DNA of 64,000 nt from Paenibacillus uliginis N3/975 (GCF_900177425.1 NZ_LT840184.1:1949487-2013486); one strand, 5' to 3'. Counted from the stretch's first letter, positions 1-7,486 are shown. Notes: generated by a model from the sequence alone, not told the origin. A program made the numbers and translations.

Positions 1-186
1 GACCCTGAGGATTGGAAGCGAATGAGAGTTGGAAATACGGAAAGCTCAGATTCTTATTATGTACGCCCGATTCAAAGCCATCTGTTCTATGTGGCTGAGC
101 ATTACGGATATCATACCGGACAAATTGTTTATTTGACAAAGCTTTTGGCTGAAGGGAAAGGCCCGATTACAGATACGAGACATTAG
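1..186 (+). CDS. DinB/DUF1572-like protein, C-terminal part only
   Basis: The window opens inside this gene; 61 codons remain before the TAG at 184-186. The visible part reads DPEDWKRMRVGN and later HLFYVAEHYGYHTGQIVYL, a helix carrying spaced histidines that resembles the last metal-binding helix of DinB/DUF1572 four-helix-bundle proteins. Those proteins are thiol- or metal-dependent enzymes of mostly unknown substrate. The start lies outside the window, so length and the other ligands cannot be checked. No clear terminator follows in 187-338. Confidence 0.6.
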   Translation, partial: DPEDWKRMRVGNTESSDSYYVRPIQSHLFYVAEHYGYHTGQIVYLTKLLAEGKGPITDTRH

Positions 187-338
187 AATATACCAGCAGA
201 ATAACTACCACTAAATGCGGCCAGCCTTCTTAGAGGTAAGTAGATAGATTTTTTTCTTCCCATGATGCTCATCACATTTCAACTCGGTCCGGTTATCCGT
301 TTCAGGTGAAATTTTGAGGAAAAGGGGTTTGTGAAAAA

Positions 339-524
339 ATGGCCAAGTCTAAAAGAGGACACTCCCTATGGCATTTGCCTGCCCGCGGTCGGGGCACTTG
401 CCCAGTATGCCGCAGTACCCGCATTAAACTGCTGTATCCACGAACCAAATCCGACGGCACGTCTTTAAAAGTATGCAAGCGGTGCGACAAAGCATCGCAG
501 ACCAGGATTGATGCGGCGATTTAA
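339..524 (+). CDS. Small basic zinc-ribbon protein, copy 1
   Basis: A 61-residue basic protein of unknown function. The N-terminus is KRGHSLWHLPARGRG, followed by CPVC, a spacer of about 20 residues (RIKLLYPRTKSDGTSLK) and CKRC. The two CxxC pairs are typical of a zinc ribbon that could bind RNA, DNA or a protein. GAGGAAAAGGGG upstream is a plausible ribosome binding site. A paralogue with the same layout lies at 1224-1415; most differences are conservative, so both copies appear to be kept by selection. It resembles small zinc-binding ribosomal proteins only in general character (basic, CxxC/CxxC), not in recognisable sequence. Product and role are unknown. Confidence 0.7.
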   Translation: MAKSKRGHSLWHLPARGRGTCPVCRSTRIKLLYPRTKSDGTSLKVCKRCDKASQTRIDAAI

Positions 525-605
525 CAGGGTACCTGCATAAGGTCGAGAACACAATAAATTTTTTGCATATCGATGGGAAGGACCATCGGTAATTTTGCAC
601 TATAG

Positions 606-646
606 AACCGCCAGCGCTCGTTCATCGAGCAGCTGGCGGTTTTCTT
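606..646 (+). terminator. Rho-independent terminator after zinc-ribbon copy 1
   Basis: Arms ACCGCCAGC (607-615) and GCTGGCGGT (632-640) form a 9-bp stem that continues inward through GCTCG/CGAGC and is followed by TTTTCTT. A smaller perfect hairpin, CGATGG/CCATCG, lies upstream at about 570-590. Both are in the 3' region of the 339-524 transcript. Confidence 0.85.
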
Positions 647-663
647 AATTTGGCCAATCTAAA

Positions 664-727
664 TGTAAAAACAATTTGACATACAGAGACGATGTATTAT
701 AATTATGAGTGTAAAAAGTTTTTTACA
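664..727 (+). promoter_or_regulatory. Promoter with two operator-like dyads for the 815-1027 gene
   Basis: A near-consensus promoter is present: TTGACA at 676-681, a 16-bp spacer and TATAAT at 698-703. Just after the -10 box lies a perfect dyad with 8-bp arms TGTAAAAA/TTTTTACA and a 2-bp centre (710-727). A weaker copy, TGTAAAAA-CA-ATTTGACA (664-681), covers the -35 box. The centres are 46 bp apart. Two similar sites straddling the promoter suggest binding by a dimeric repressor, plausibly the XRE protein whose remnant follows. Confidence 0.6.
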
Positions 728-818
728 TTTCTTAAGAAGAAATATGAAACTCTCTCAGGAAGAACTCGCAAATATATGTGGCGTTACATTATTTATTTAT
801 GAGGAGGAAGTCAAATGA
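705..818 (+). pseudogene. Internally deleted XRE-family HTH regulator
   Basis: This frame reads through 37 codons (internal ATG at 744) and contains KLSQEELANICGVT, the first helix and turn of a small XRE regulator. It then jumps directly to LFIYEEE, which looks like the C-terminal end of the same roughly 65-70 residue family. The recognition helix and middle of the protein are missing, yet the reading frame stays open, as expected from an in-frame deletion. The stop overlaps the next start (ATGA at 815-818), so translational coupling to the membrane gene is preserved. A short peptide may still be made, but it should not bind DNA in the normal way. Confidence 0.65.
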
Positions 819-1027
819 AATTACGAAAAGCTGATGAAATGGAGAAATATCAGAGTGACCAATCTGCAAAATATGGATTTATCTTTTATACCTTAGCATT
901 ATTGATTTGGTCACTTTATGGTTTTTTCATTAAGGGTGATTCTGGTTGGCAGATGACAATCTTATTGATAGGATGTGCTGTTTACTTTTGGTCAAGAGTT
1001 GTTTACAACCGAAAGATGAATAATTGA
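815..1027 (+). CDS. Two-helix small membrane protein
   Basis: A 70-residue protein. A charged N-terminus (MKLRKADEMEKYQSDQ) precedes two hydrophobic segments at about residues 20-40 and 45-63, the first starting YGFIFYTLALLIWSL. GAGGAGG lies 7 bp before the ATG, which overlaps the TGA of the damaged XRE gene. In Firmicutes, small two- to four-helix membrane proteins of this kind are commonly the partner of a YozG-like XRE repressor in the same operon; that pairing is family knowledge and the function is unknown. With the regulator broken, expression may now be unregulated. Confidence 0.7.
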   Translation: MKLRKADEMEKYQSDQSAKYGFIFYTLALLIWSLYGFFIKGDSGWQMTILLIGCAVYFWSRVVYNRKMNN

Positions 1028-1033
1028 TTACTA

Positions 1034-1064
1034 AAAGACCTTCGCAATTTGAGGGTCTCTTTTT
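1034..1064 (+). terminator. Rho-independent terminator after the small membrane gene
   Basis: AGACCTTC (1036-1043) pairs with GAGGGTCT (1051-1058) around a 7-nt loop, followed by CTTTTT. It closes the XRE/membrane-protein operon. Confidence 0.7.
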
Positions 1065-1118
1065 CACTATAAAAACAACAATATATTTTAACAGACCTTA
1101 AATTTATTAATTGCTCTA

Positions 1119-1157
1119 GTGCTACGACATTTTATGTCGTAGCACATGTAATATAAT
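1119..1157 (+). promoter_or_regulatory. Perfect 12-bp dyad next to a -10 box, upstream of zinc-ribbon copy 2
   Basis: Arms GTGCTACGACAT (1119-1130) and ATGTCGTAGCAC (1134-1145) are perfect inverted repeats around TTT. No T-tract follows, so it is a poor terminator. Instead TATAAT occurs at 1152-1157, which places the dyad over the -35 region. The simplest reading is an operator for a dimeric regulator controlling the 1224-1415 gene. No good -35 hexamer is visible. Confidence 0.5.
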
Positions 1158-1223
1158 AAAATTGCTTCCCATATTAAGGAAGACGTTCTAAGATGAGATT
1201 AGATGAAAAGAGGTTAGCAAAGA

Positions 1224-1415
1224 ATGTCCAAACCTAAAAGAGGGCGCTCCCTCTGGAACTTACCTTCACGTGGCAGAGGTACATGCCCCGTCTGTCATAG
1301 CACCAGAATCAAGCTGCTATATCCTCGGACGAAAACAGATGGAACAGCCGTAAAAGTGTGTAAACGGTGTGATAAGGCACCGCAGTCGAAGGTAGATGCT
1401 ATTTCAGCCAGCTGA
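1224..1415 (+). CDS. Small basic zinc-ribbon protein, copy 2
   Basis: A 63-residue paralogue of the 339-524 protein. It has the same order of elements: KRGRSLWNLPSRGRGT, CPVC, STRIKLLYPRTKTDGT and CKRCDKA. The cysteines, the aromatic/proline LW-LP patch and the LLYPRTK core are unchanged; differences cluster at the C-terminus. A putative AGAGG ribosome binding site precedes the ATG by about 11 bp. It has its own promoter-like dyad upstream and its own terminator downstream, so it is a single-gene unit. Function is unknown; a nucleic-acid or ribosome-associated zinc protein is a reasonable guess only. Confidence 0.7.
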   Translation: MSKPKRGRSLWNLPSRGRGTCPVCHSTRIKLLYPRTKTDGTAVKVCKRCDKAPQSKVDAISAS

Positions 1416-1440
1416 TTTAGCTGGCTGAGTCGGAAGGAGC

Positions 1441-1475
1441 GCGCCCGTTCCCTATATAGGGAGCGGGCGTTTTAT
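1441..1475 (+). terminator. Rho-independent terminator after zinc-ribbon copy 2
   Basis: CGCCCG-TCCCTAT and ATAGGGA-CGGGCG fold into a long stem, followed by TTTTAT. It separates the zinc-ribbon unit from the WYL operon. Confidence 0.85.
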
Positions 1476-1510
1476 GTTGGTTACAATGGCAAAGGGGAGT
1501 TGGCACCGTT

Positions 1511-2449
1511 ATGAGCAATATGCACCGGATACACTGGTTCGATCAGCAGATTCGGGAAGGAAAATACCCGAATAGTCGTTTATTGGCTGAGGAGTTTGAG
1601 ATATCTACGCGCCAGGCGCAACGTGATATTGAATATATGGAAATCTCGTTACGGGCCCCACTGAATTACGTTGCCAAAAAAAGAGGCTATTGCTATGAGG
1701 ATAAAACGTATCTTCTCCCCCTTCTTTATATGACCGAAGAAGAAAAGAGAGTACTTAACTACCTTGCCCATCGTTATAGAAGCTATGATTATGAGAATTC
1801 GTCTTCCGTCCGAAGGGTTGCGCATTTGCTTGGACGTTTTACGGACGAGCAGCAGTTGGAAAGTACCCGTCTTCCGGTATTTAGCGTTAGCCCGCAAGTG
1901 TTGCGATTTTTTGAGCTGCTGACTCATGCCGTTCGGGATTCACTTATTGTGCAAATATTGTATAGAGGAGAAGAGGGCGAAATATTTATTATAGGATGCC
2001 CGCTTCAGCTTTTATCTAAATATAGTGCAGATTATGTTCGTATAAACTGCATTGAACAACATACAGACGTTGAATTGCGTCTGGACCGGATCAAGCATTT
2101 GAAAGTGACTGAGGAGAAGGTCGAAATGATCACGCCCAGTCATTTGTATGGAAACGTAGATGCCCTGCGTACAAGATCAAAACCTTTTCAGGCACAGATG
2201 GTGTTCAGACAGCCGATTGTCTGCAATACGTGGTATGGGTATCCTGCTCATGAAATCGAAAATCGTACATATCGAATTGATTTTTATGAAGTAGAGCTGT
2301 TTATGCAGGATCTGATGATTCATATGACCGAATGGCAGGAGTTGTCCTCACCCAAATGGCTAAGAACTAAACTTAGGAGCCGCTGCGAGTCCATAGTGGA
2401 ACAATTGGATTTAACGAATGCACATTCAACTGACACATTAAAGGAGTAA
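1511..2449 (+). CDS. WYL-type transcriptional regulator
   Basis: A 312-residue DNA-binding regulator. Residues about 4-65 form a DeoR-like winged helix-turn-helix (SRLLAEEFEISTRQAQRDIEYM, then the wing NYVAKKRGYCYED). Residues about 135-205 match a WYL sensor domain (IVQILYRGEEGEIFIIGCPL and DVELRLDRIKHL). The W-Y-L triplet itself is not conserved: the equivalent segment reads ADYVRINC, so ligand preference may differ. GGGGAG precedes the ATG. The gene is first in a run of tightly spaced genes (the next starts 1-2 bp after its stop) and probably controls them. WYL domains in other systems bind nucleotides or small ligands; none is known here. Confidence 0.85.
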   Translation: MSNMHRIHWFDQQIREGKYPNSRLLAEEFEISTRQAQRDIEYMEISLRAPLNYVAKKRGYCYEDKTYLLPLLYMTEEEKRVLNYLAHRYRSYDYENSSSVRRVAHLLGRFTDEQQLESTRLPVFSVSPQVLRFFELLTHAVRDSLIVQILYRGEEGEIFIIGCPLQLLSKYSADYVRINCIEQHTDVELRLDRIKHLKVTEEKVEMITPSHLYGNVDALRTRSKPFQAQMVFRQPIVCNTWYGYPAHEIENRTYRIDFYEVELFMQDLMIHMTEWQELSSPKWLRTKLRSRCESIVEQLDLTNAHSTDTLKE

Positions 2450-2450
2450 T

Positions 2451-3458
2451 GTGGGTGTTATGAGCGGGATATATTTGGATCATCTCGATATGAAAAGAGA
2501 GTCGAAATCGTTTACAGACAGTCTTTATGCTGTACTGACATCGAGGGGTCTTTTTCAGGGACCGAAGTATATGTTGTCAGGTCTTACAGGAATGGCCTTT
2601 AAGTTTACTGTGCATGAGAGATTGCTGCCGATGTCTGTGTCGGCCTATGGACAGTTGGGGACAGAGCATTTGCCGGCTATAGACAACCTTGGAATTTATA
2701 CCGTAAGCGATGGAGGCTATACAAGACATCCGACATTTCAGCGCTATCAGCAAGAAGCTGTACAATGGGTAAAAGAAAGCTTGAGCCAAGGCATAGGTGT
2801 CATTTACTGGCTTCCGGAATTCGGCGTGATTCGTGGATATGATGATGAAGATGAGGTCTTTTTTATACAAGACGGTTATTCTTTCGAAGATCAGATTGTA
2901 CTCTACGACAATTTTGGATTGAATAGCACAGATTTCTGGTATATTCAGTTGCTGGGAGAAAAAGTAGACGTCCCGCTAAAAGATATGATACTGGAATCTT
3001 TGAGGCTTGCTATACAAGATTGGGATATCCCTCATAAAACACTTCCTTCGAAGGATATCGCTTCAGGCAAACTGGCTTATCATTTTCTTGTGCATGGATT
3101 GGAGAGCGGCACGTATGACGAATTTGGTGCAGTCTATATTTTGGACACCTACATAGACTCCAGAATTGAGATCAGAAATTATTTGCGTGAAGCAGTCGTG
3201 CTGTGGCCTGATCTTCAGTCAGCTTATGAACTGTATTCACAGCTGACACAAGTCATAGGAGAGCTGGCGAATTACCTAACGGACTCGCAAAACGGAAGAC
3301 AGATAAACAGGGCGTACATCCCGGTACTCATTGAAGCTCTGCTTGCGGCTAAAGATATAGAAGATCAGGCCGTCAATCAATTCAGAGATATTTCCAGACG
3401 TTACCCCGACCCTAAGCGAAGCACGATTCCAAGGTGGGGCGCACATATGGTTCGATAA
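2451..3458 (+). CDS. BtrH_N-like (papain-fold-like) protein, copy A
   Basis: A 335-residue protein with no signal peptide or membrane segment. The N-terminal half resembles BtrH_N/C39-like domains: SFTDSLYAVL, LSGLTGMAFKFTV, a Gly-rich strand IGVIYW, GYDDEDEVFFIQDG and FWYIQLLG. The cysteine expected before the first helix of BtrH-type acyltransferases is absent, as the segment reads SFTDSL. The C-terminal half (about 190-330) is helical and may match the DUF4872-like part of BtrH proteins. The start is GTG 2451 with AAGGAG four bases upstream; ATG 2460 is possible. It is coupled to the WYL gene and followed by a diverged paralogue. A non-catalytic binding role or a changed chemistry is possible. 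Confidence 0.55.
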   Translation: MGVMSGIYLDHLDMKRESKSFTDSLYAVLTSRGLFQGPKYMLSGLTGMAFKFTVHERLLPMSVSAYGQLGTEHLPAIDNLGIYTVSDGGYTRHPTFQRYQQEAVQWVKESLSQGIGVIYWLPEFGVIRGYDDEDEVFFIQDGYSFEDQIVLYDNFGLNSTDFWYIQLLGEKVDVPLKDMILESLRLAIQDWDIPHKTLPSKDIASGKLAYHFLVHGLESGTYDEFGAVYILDTYIDSRIEIRNYLREAVVLWPDLQSAYELYSQLTQVIGELANYLTDSQNGRQINRAYIPVLIEALLAAKDIEDQAVNQFRDISRRYPDPKRSTIPRWGAHMVR

Positions 3459-3473
3459 CGAAAGGAGTGCTAA

Positions 3474-4454
3474 ATGATGGAACGGATCATTTTATCCGAT
3501 TTACATATGAGACGAGAATCCCTTTCCTACATCGACGCTCTTTATGCTATTTTGATGCATAGAGGTTCAGTGAACTGCTCAAAGCCTGTTTTGTCGGGCA
3601 TGACGGCGATGGCTTTCCGCTTTACGGTAAACCGCCGATTAACCGTTGACTCCGCCACAGCCTACAATTGGATGGCTGAGCATTTTGTAGCTGCTGATCT
3701 TCTGGGGCTAACGACAACACAACATGCAGGTTTTCATTTTCAACCTACTTTTCCGCTGTATCAAAAGGCTGCTGTACAAGAAATCAAACAATCGATTGCC
3801 TGGGGAACGGGAGCACTGATTTGGAAGGATTCATTTGTTGTCGTTACGGGTTATGATGATGAACAACAAACATTTTTGTATTGTGATGGTACGAGAAATG
3901 AGTTTCAAACGATGGGCTATGACGACTTCGGGTGCAACCAGTCTCCATATTGGTACTATCAATTGTATGATGATCAAATTACCATGGACATCTATGAGAT
4001 CTATAAGGAGTCGCTGATGCAGGCGGTAAGCAAGTGGGAGACACATGACATTATGCTGCCACCAAGTGAGTATGCCTGCGGCAGGCAGGCGTATGCTGCT
4101 ATTGCAGAAGCTCTTGAAAGCGGAGATTATGATCAGGAAGGCGCTTCGGATACCTTTCGTTGTTATGGAGTTGCCAAGCAGGATACCGCCCAGTATATGT
4201 CCTCGCTGAAAAATATCTGGCCTTTGTGCAGTAAGGCAGCTGAGCTGTACGGCAGGGTAGCTGAACTATTTGATGATATTGTTCAACAGATCACCCGAGC
4301 TGGTTCTGGCCTTTCGGAGAATCGAACGAGAGCCAAACAGCTTATTCCTTTATTTATGGAGGCTCAGCAGCGGGAAGAGGAGGCAGTACAAGAATTGAGT
4401 CTATTTTTAAGTGAGAACATACATAACCGGTTTGAGGATATTGGATTGAGATAA
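3474..4454 (+). CDS. BtrH_N-like (papain-fold-like) protein, copy B
   Basis: A 326-residue paralogue of the preceding gene. Shared landmarks occur in the same order: SYIDALYAIL, LSGMTAMAFRFTV, a Gly-containing strand, GYDDEQQTFLYCDG, a YDDFG/WYYQL segment, then LESGDYDQEGA at the start of the helical C-terminal half. Here too the cysteine position of BtrH-type enzymes holds a non-cysteine residue (Y or S). AAAGGAG lies 6 bp before the ATG at 3474. Tandem copies of moderate identity suggest an old duplication and perhaps a heterodimer. The substrate is unknown; the family assignment is from pattern similarity by eye. Confidence 0.55.
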   Translation: MMERIILSDLHMRRESLSYIDALYAILMHRGSVNCSKPVLSGMTAMAFRFTVNRRLTVDSATAYNWMAEHFVAADLLGLTTTQHAGFHFQPTFPLYQKAAVQEIKQSIAWGTGALIWKDSFVVVTGYDDEQQTFLYCDGTRNEFQTMGYDDFGCNQSPYWYYQLYDDQITMDIYEIYKESLMQAVSKWETHDIMLPPSEYACGRQAYAAIAEALESGDYDQEGASDTFRCYGVAKQDTAQYMSSLKNIWPLCSKAAELYGRVAELFDDIVQQITRAGSGLSENRTRAKQLIPLFMEAQQREEEAVQELSLFLSENIHNRFEDIGLR

Positions 4455-4497
4455 GTAATTTATTGGAATATAATAATAAACAGTTCTGATTAGTATA

Positions 4498-4536
4498 AAG
4501 GCCGTTTCTGGATGAGAACGGTCTATTTTGTTTCTA
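4498..4536 (+). terminator. Probable terminator/attenuator before the kinase gene
   Basis: GGCCGTTTC pairs imperfectly with GAGAACGGTC across a short loop and is followed by TATTTTGTTT. It lies 45 bp after the second BtrH_N-like gene and overlaps a weak upstream ATG (4512) in the kinase frame. That argues that translation really begins at 4551. Confidence 0.6.
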
Positions 4537-4550
4537 TAAGGGGGCACAGG

Positions 4551-5444
4551 ATGAAAAATTCTAATGTAACGATCAAGATGGGTGATGTTACTTTTGATTT
4601 AAGGGAAGTCCATAACTTCGAGTGGATTCAGGATGAGGGACGTGTCTTTCAGGTGTTTTCCCAGCAGGATTCCGGAAATATCAGCTTTGGTGTGGAATCA
4701 GCGGATGGAACGCGAAAGTTTATAAAATATGCAGGGGCACGAACGTTGGAGTTTAATGGAGAACCGGGCGATGCTGTAAACCGTTTAAAGAAAGGAATTC
4801 ACCTGTATGAGGAGCTGAGTCATCTTTCCCTGATTAAGCTGCTGAACCATTATCCTGTCGGATCGGGATATGCTGCCGTATTTGAATGGTTTGCAGGAGA
4901 AAATCTGCATCCGCATGAAACATATCCACCTCCGGCAAAATACACCCATCCAGATTCCCCCTACTTCCGTTTTAGACAGCTGCCGGTCGAGTTAAGGCTG
5001 CAATCTTTGAATGATATTTTTGATTTTCATGTCTTTGTGGAACAGAATAACGTTGTTGCCGTCGATTTTTATGATGGTAGTATTTTATATGATTTCATCC
5101 ACCACAAGGTCCGCGTATGCGACATAGACATGTATCAGCGGAAACCATTTTATAATTCGATGGGAAGACTCTGGGGCTCGTCCAGGTTTATGTCACCTGA
5201 AGAGTTTGAACGCGGTGCGGTAATTGATAGCGTGACCAATGTGTTTAATATGGGCGCGATTGCCTTTGGATTACTCGGCGGTGAGCTGGACCGTTCGGTG
5301 GACAGATGGGATGCCGGGGAGGCCTTACATAAAATTGCGGTTAAAGCTGTCAGCCCGAACAGAGACGAGCGATATAAGAGTGTTGCCGAGTTTGTTTCAT
5401 TTTGGAGAGAGGCATGTCATATGAGTGAGGGAAACATATGCTGA
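4551..5444 (+). CDS. Divergent protein kinase-fold protein
   Basis: A 297-residue protein from ATG 4551, which has AAGGGGG 9 bp upstream; the in-frame ATG at 4512 sits inside a terminator stem with no ribosome binding site. Kinase landmarks are visible: a lysine in RKFIKYAG, a helix with KGIHLYEEL, VVAVDFYDGSILYD in place of the HRD catalytic loop, CDIDMY in place of DFG, GSSRFMSPEEFERG as the activation/APE segment, and FNMGAIAFGLLGG after it. The aspartates are kept but HRD and DFG are altered, so activity on a protein or a small molecule is uncertain. Its last codons overlap the GNAT start (5438). Confidence 0.7.
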   Translation: MKNSNVTIKMGDVTFDLREVHNFEWIQDEGRVFQVFSQQDSGNISFGVESADGTRKFIKYAGARTLEFNGEPGDAVNRLKKGIHLYEELSHLSLIKLLNHYPVGSGYAAVFEWFAGENLHPHETYPPPAKYTHPDSPYFRFRQLPVELRLQSLNDIFDFHVFVEQNNVVAVDFYDGSILYDFIHHKVRVCDIDMYQRKPFYNSMGRLWGSSRFMSPEEFERGAVIDSVTNVFNMGAIAFGLLGGELDRSVDRWDAGEALHKIAVKAVSPNRDERYKSVAEFVSFWREACHMSEGNIC

Positions 5445-5841
5445 ACATACGCTTCTATGAGGAGAAAGATCTTGAAGATCTGGCGGCCTTAATGGCCGAT
5501 CTGGGATACCCGACAGACCGTGAGCAGATGGGCAGGCGGATGAAGAGGATTATGGAAGAGTCTTCTTATTTTACTTTCGTAGCTGTTAAAGATAACCGGG
5601 TGGTCGGGATGATCGGCTGCCGGGAAGCGGTTGGATACGAATTTGATGATTGTTCCGTACAGATTAATGCGCTGGTTACCAAGCAGGAGGTTCAAGGACA
5701 GGGGATCGGTCGGGCGTTGTTACAAAATGTGGAACAGTGGGCAAAGGAGAGAGGAGCGAAAGGGCTCTTCTTAACGAGCGGAAACAAACCTGAACGAAAG
5801 TATGCTCATGAATTCTATCAGCAGTTAGGGTTTATAATTAC
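5438..5841 (+). pseudogene. GNAT acetyltransferase, 5' part, cut by an IS200/IS605 element
   Basis: The 134 intact codons cover nearly all of an N-acetyltransferase: MLNIRFYEEKDLEDLAALM, core strand INALVTK, the acetyl-CoA loop QGQGIGRALL, and HEFYQQLGFIIT near the C-terminus. At 5838-5841 (TTAC) the gene runs into the mobile element. The apparent C-terminus after this point (VFPERESPLL) is encoded by the element's left end. Joining 5841 to 7631 restores IITGSRFVKKI, a natural GNAT ending. The start overlaps the kinase stop, with GAGGG upstream. The truncated form lacks the last strand and may be inactive. Confidence 0.85.
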
Positions 5842-6002
5842 AGTATTTCCTGAACGGGAAAGCCCACTTCTTTAGGTGTGGGATGAAAGTGAGGTCGGAT
5901 ACGGAGTGCCACTAGCCGAAAGGTTTGTGGTGCTTCAAGTATCCGAAAAGTCTATGCCCTTTCTCTGTTGCAGTATATCTGTTCAATTGATACTATATAG
6001 AC

Positions 6003-6401
6003 ATGAACGAATACAGAAGAACCAACACAACCGTATCTCTACTGAATTATCATTTTGTTTTCTGCCCACGATACAGAAGAAAGATTTTTCTCAAAGCAGA
6101 GGTAGAGCAACGCTTCAAAGAATTAGTACATGAAGTGTGTGCGGAACTAAAAATTGAGATTGTCGCCCTTGAGTGCGATAAAGACCACACTCACATGTTC
6201 CTTAGTGCACTACCAACATTAAGTCCTGCCGATATTATGGCGAAAGTGAAAGGACGCACCTCTAGAAAGCTACGTAAAGAGTTTCCACACCTCTTGCATT
6301 TGCCGAGTTTATGGACACGTTCATATTTTGTTTCTACTGCTGGAAATGTATCAAACGAGATGATTAAGCGTTATGTTGAAGAACAAAAGACAAGGGGGTG
6401 A
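6003..6401 (+). CDS. tnpA: IS200/IS605 Y1 transposase TnpA
   Basis: A 132-residue HUH-type single-strand transposase. The metal-binding HUH motif reads DHTHMFLS near residue 60, and the nucleophilic tyrosine lies in EMIKRYVEEQ near the C-terminus. The beta-strand core YHFVFCPRYRRKIF is typical of the family, and the length is close to that of IS608-type TnpA. No good ribosome binding site is visible, which fits low expression. It should act as a dimer, cutting at the TTAC and TCAA ends and recognising the subterminal hairpins. The stop overlaps the tnpB ribosome binding site region. Confidence 0.93.
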   Translation: MNEYRRTNTTVSLLNYHFVFCPRYRRKIFLKAEVEQRFKELVHEVCAELKIEIVALECDKDHTHMFLSALPTLSPADIMAKVKGRTSRKLRKEFPHLLHLPSLWTRSYFVSTAGNVSNEMIKRYVEEQKTRG

Positions 6402-6406
6402 CGTAT

Positions 6407-7486
6407 ATGGCACAGACCATAACAGTTAAGGTAAAGCTACTTCCCACAACAGAACAAATCCAACGATTGAAACAAAGTAGTAACGAGTACATACAAGTCA
6501 TAAATATGCTCGTAGCTGAGATGGTTGAAGAAAAGAAAAGCACGAAAAAGACGACGAAAAACGTTCCTGCTAATCTACCCAGTGCGGTAAAAAATCAAGC
6601 GATTAAAGATGCGAAAAGTGTATTTTCCACCAAAGTAAAGAAAAGTAAATACACAATCGTTCCGATTCTAAAGAAACCAGTTTGTGTATGGAACAACCAA
6701 AACTATTCTTTTGATTTCACGCACATTTCTATTCCACTTATGGTAGAAGGTAAATCCAATCGTGTTAAAATTCGTGCATTGTTTATCGACAAAGATAATC
6801 GGAATTTTGATTTATTAAAGCATAAACTTGGTACGCTCCGTATCACACAAAACTCAGGTAAGTGGGTAGCGCAAATATCTGTCACGATTCCGACAACTGA
6901 AAAAACGGGTACAAGAGTTTTAGGCGTTGATTTAGGACTGAAAGTCCCTGCGGTAGCTATCACAGAAGATGATAAAGTTCGTTTTTTTGGTAACGGACGA
7001 GAAAACAAATATAGGAAACGGAAGTTTCGTAATGTTCGTAAAATGCTTGGGAAACAAAAGAAAGTGAATGCTATTCGCAATTTAGACGATAAAGAACAAC
7101 GATGGATGAAAGACAAAGACCACAAGATCAGTCGCGAAATCGTAAATTTTGCAGTTGAGAATAAGATTTCTGTCATTCGCTTAGAGCAACTAACGAAGAT
7201 AAGGCAGACGACAAGAACAAGTCGTAAAAACGAAAAGAATCAACATACATGGTCTTTCTATCGTCTATCGACCTTCATAGAATACAAAGCAAACTTGGTG
7301 GGAATCAAAGTAGAGTACGTTAATCCTGCAAATACGAGTCAATCATGTCCAAAATGTCCGGAAAGAAACAAGGCACAAGATAGAAGATACAAGTGCCCAT
7401 GTGGATTCGAGAATCATCGTGATATCGTTGGGGCGATGAATATTCGCTACGCAACTGTGGTTGGCGGTAACAGTCAATCAGCCTAA
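6407..7486 (+). CDS. tnpB: TnpB, RNA-guided nuclease of an IS200/IS605 element
   Basis: A 359-residue TnpB. The three RuvC acidic positions are present: GVDLGLKVPAV (Asp), VIRLEQLTK (Glu) and HRDIVGAMNI (Asp). Between the last two lies a zinc ribbon with CPKC and CPCG. The N-terminal half is lysine-rich (KKSTKKTTKN), as usual for guide-RNA binding. ATG 6407 has AAGGGGGTG 6 bp upstream; an in-frame GTG at 6398 overlaps the tnpA stop but is less likely. TnpB proteins cut DNA next to the element's left-end motif, guided by an RNA from the right end, and help keep the element at its donor site. It looks catalytically intact. Confidence 0.92.
   Translation: MAQTITVKVKLLPTTEQIQRLKQSSNEYIQVINMLVAEMVEEKKSTKKTTKNVPANLPSAVKNQAIKDAKSVFSTKVKKSKYTIVPILKKPVCVWNNQNYSFDFTHISIPLMVEGKSNRVKIRALFIDKDNRNFDLLKHKLGTLRITQNSGKWVAQISVTIPTTEKTGTRVLGVDLGLKVPAVAITEDDKVRFFGNGRENKYRKRKFRNVRKMLGKQKKVNAIRNLDDKEQRWMKDKDHKISREIVNFAVENKISVIRLEQLTKIRQTTRTSRKNEKNQHTWSFYRLSTFIEYKANLVGIKVEYVNPANTSQSCPKCPERNKAQDRRYKCPCGFENHRDIVGAMNIRYATVVGGNSQSA

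Noticed and set aside
4512..4550. ATG 4512 as the kinase start
   Set aside because: It lies in the right arm of a terminator-like hairpin and has no ribosome binding site; ATG 4551 has AAGGGGG at good distance.
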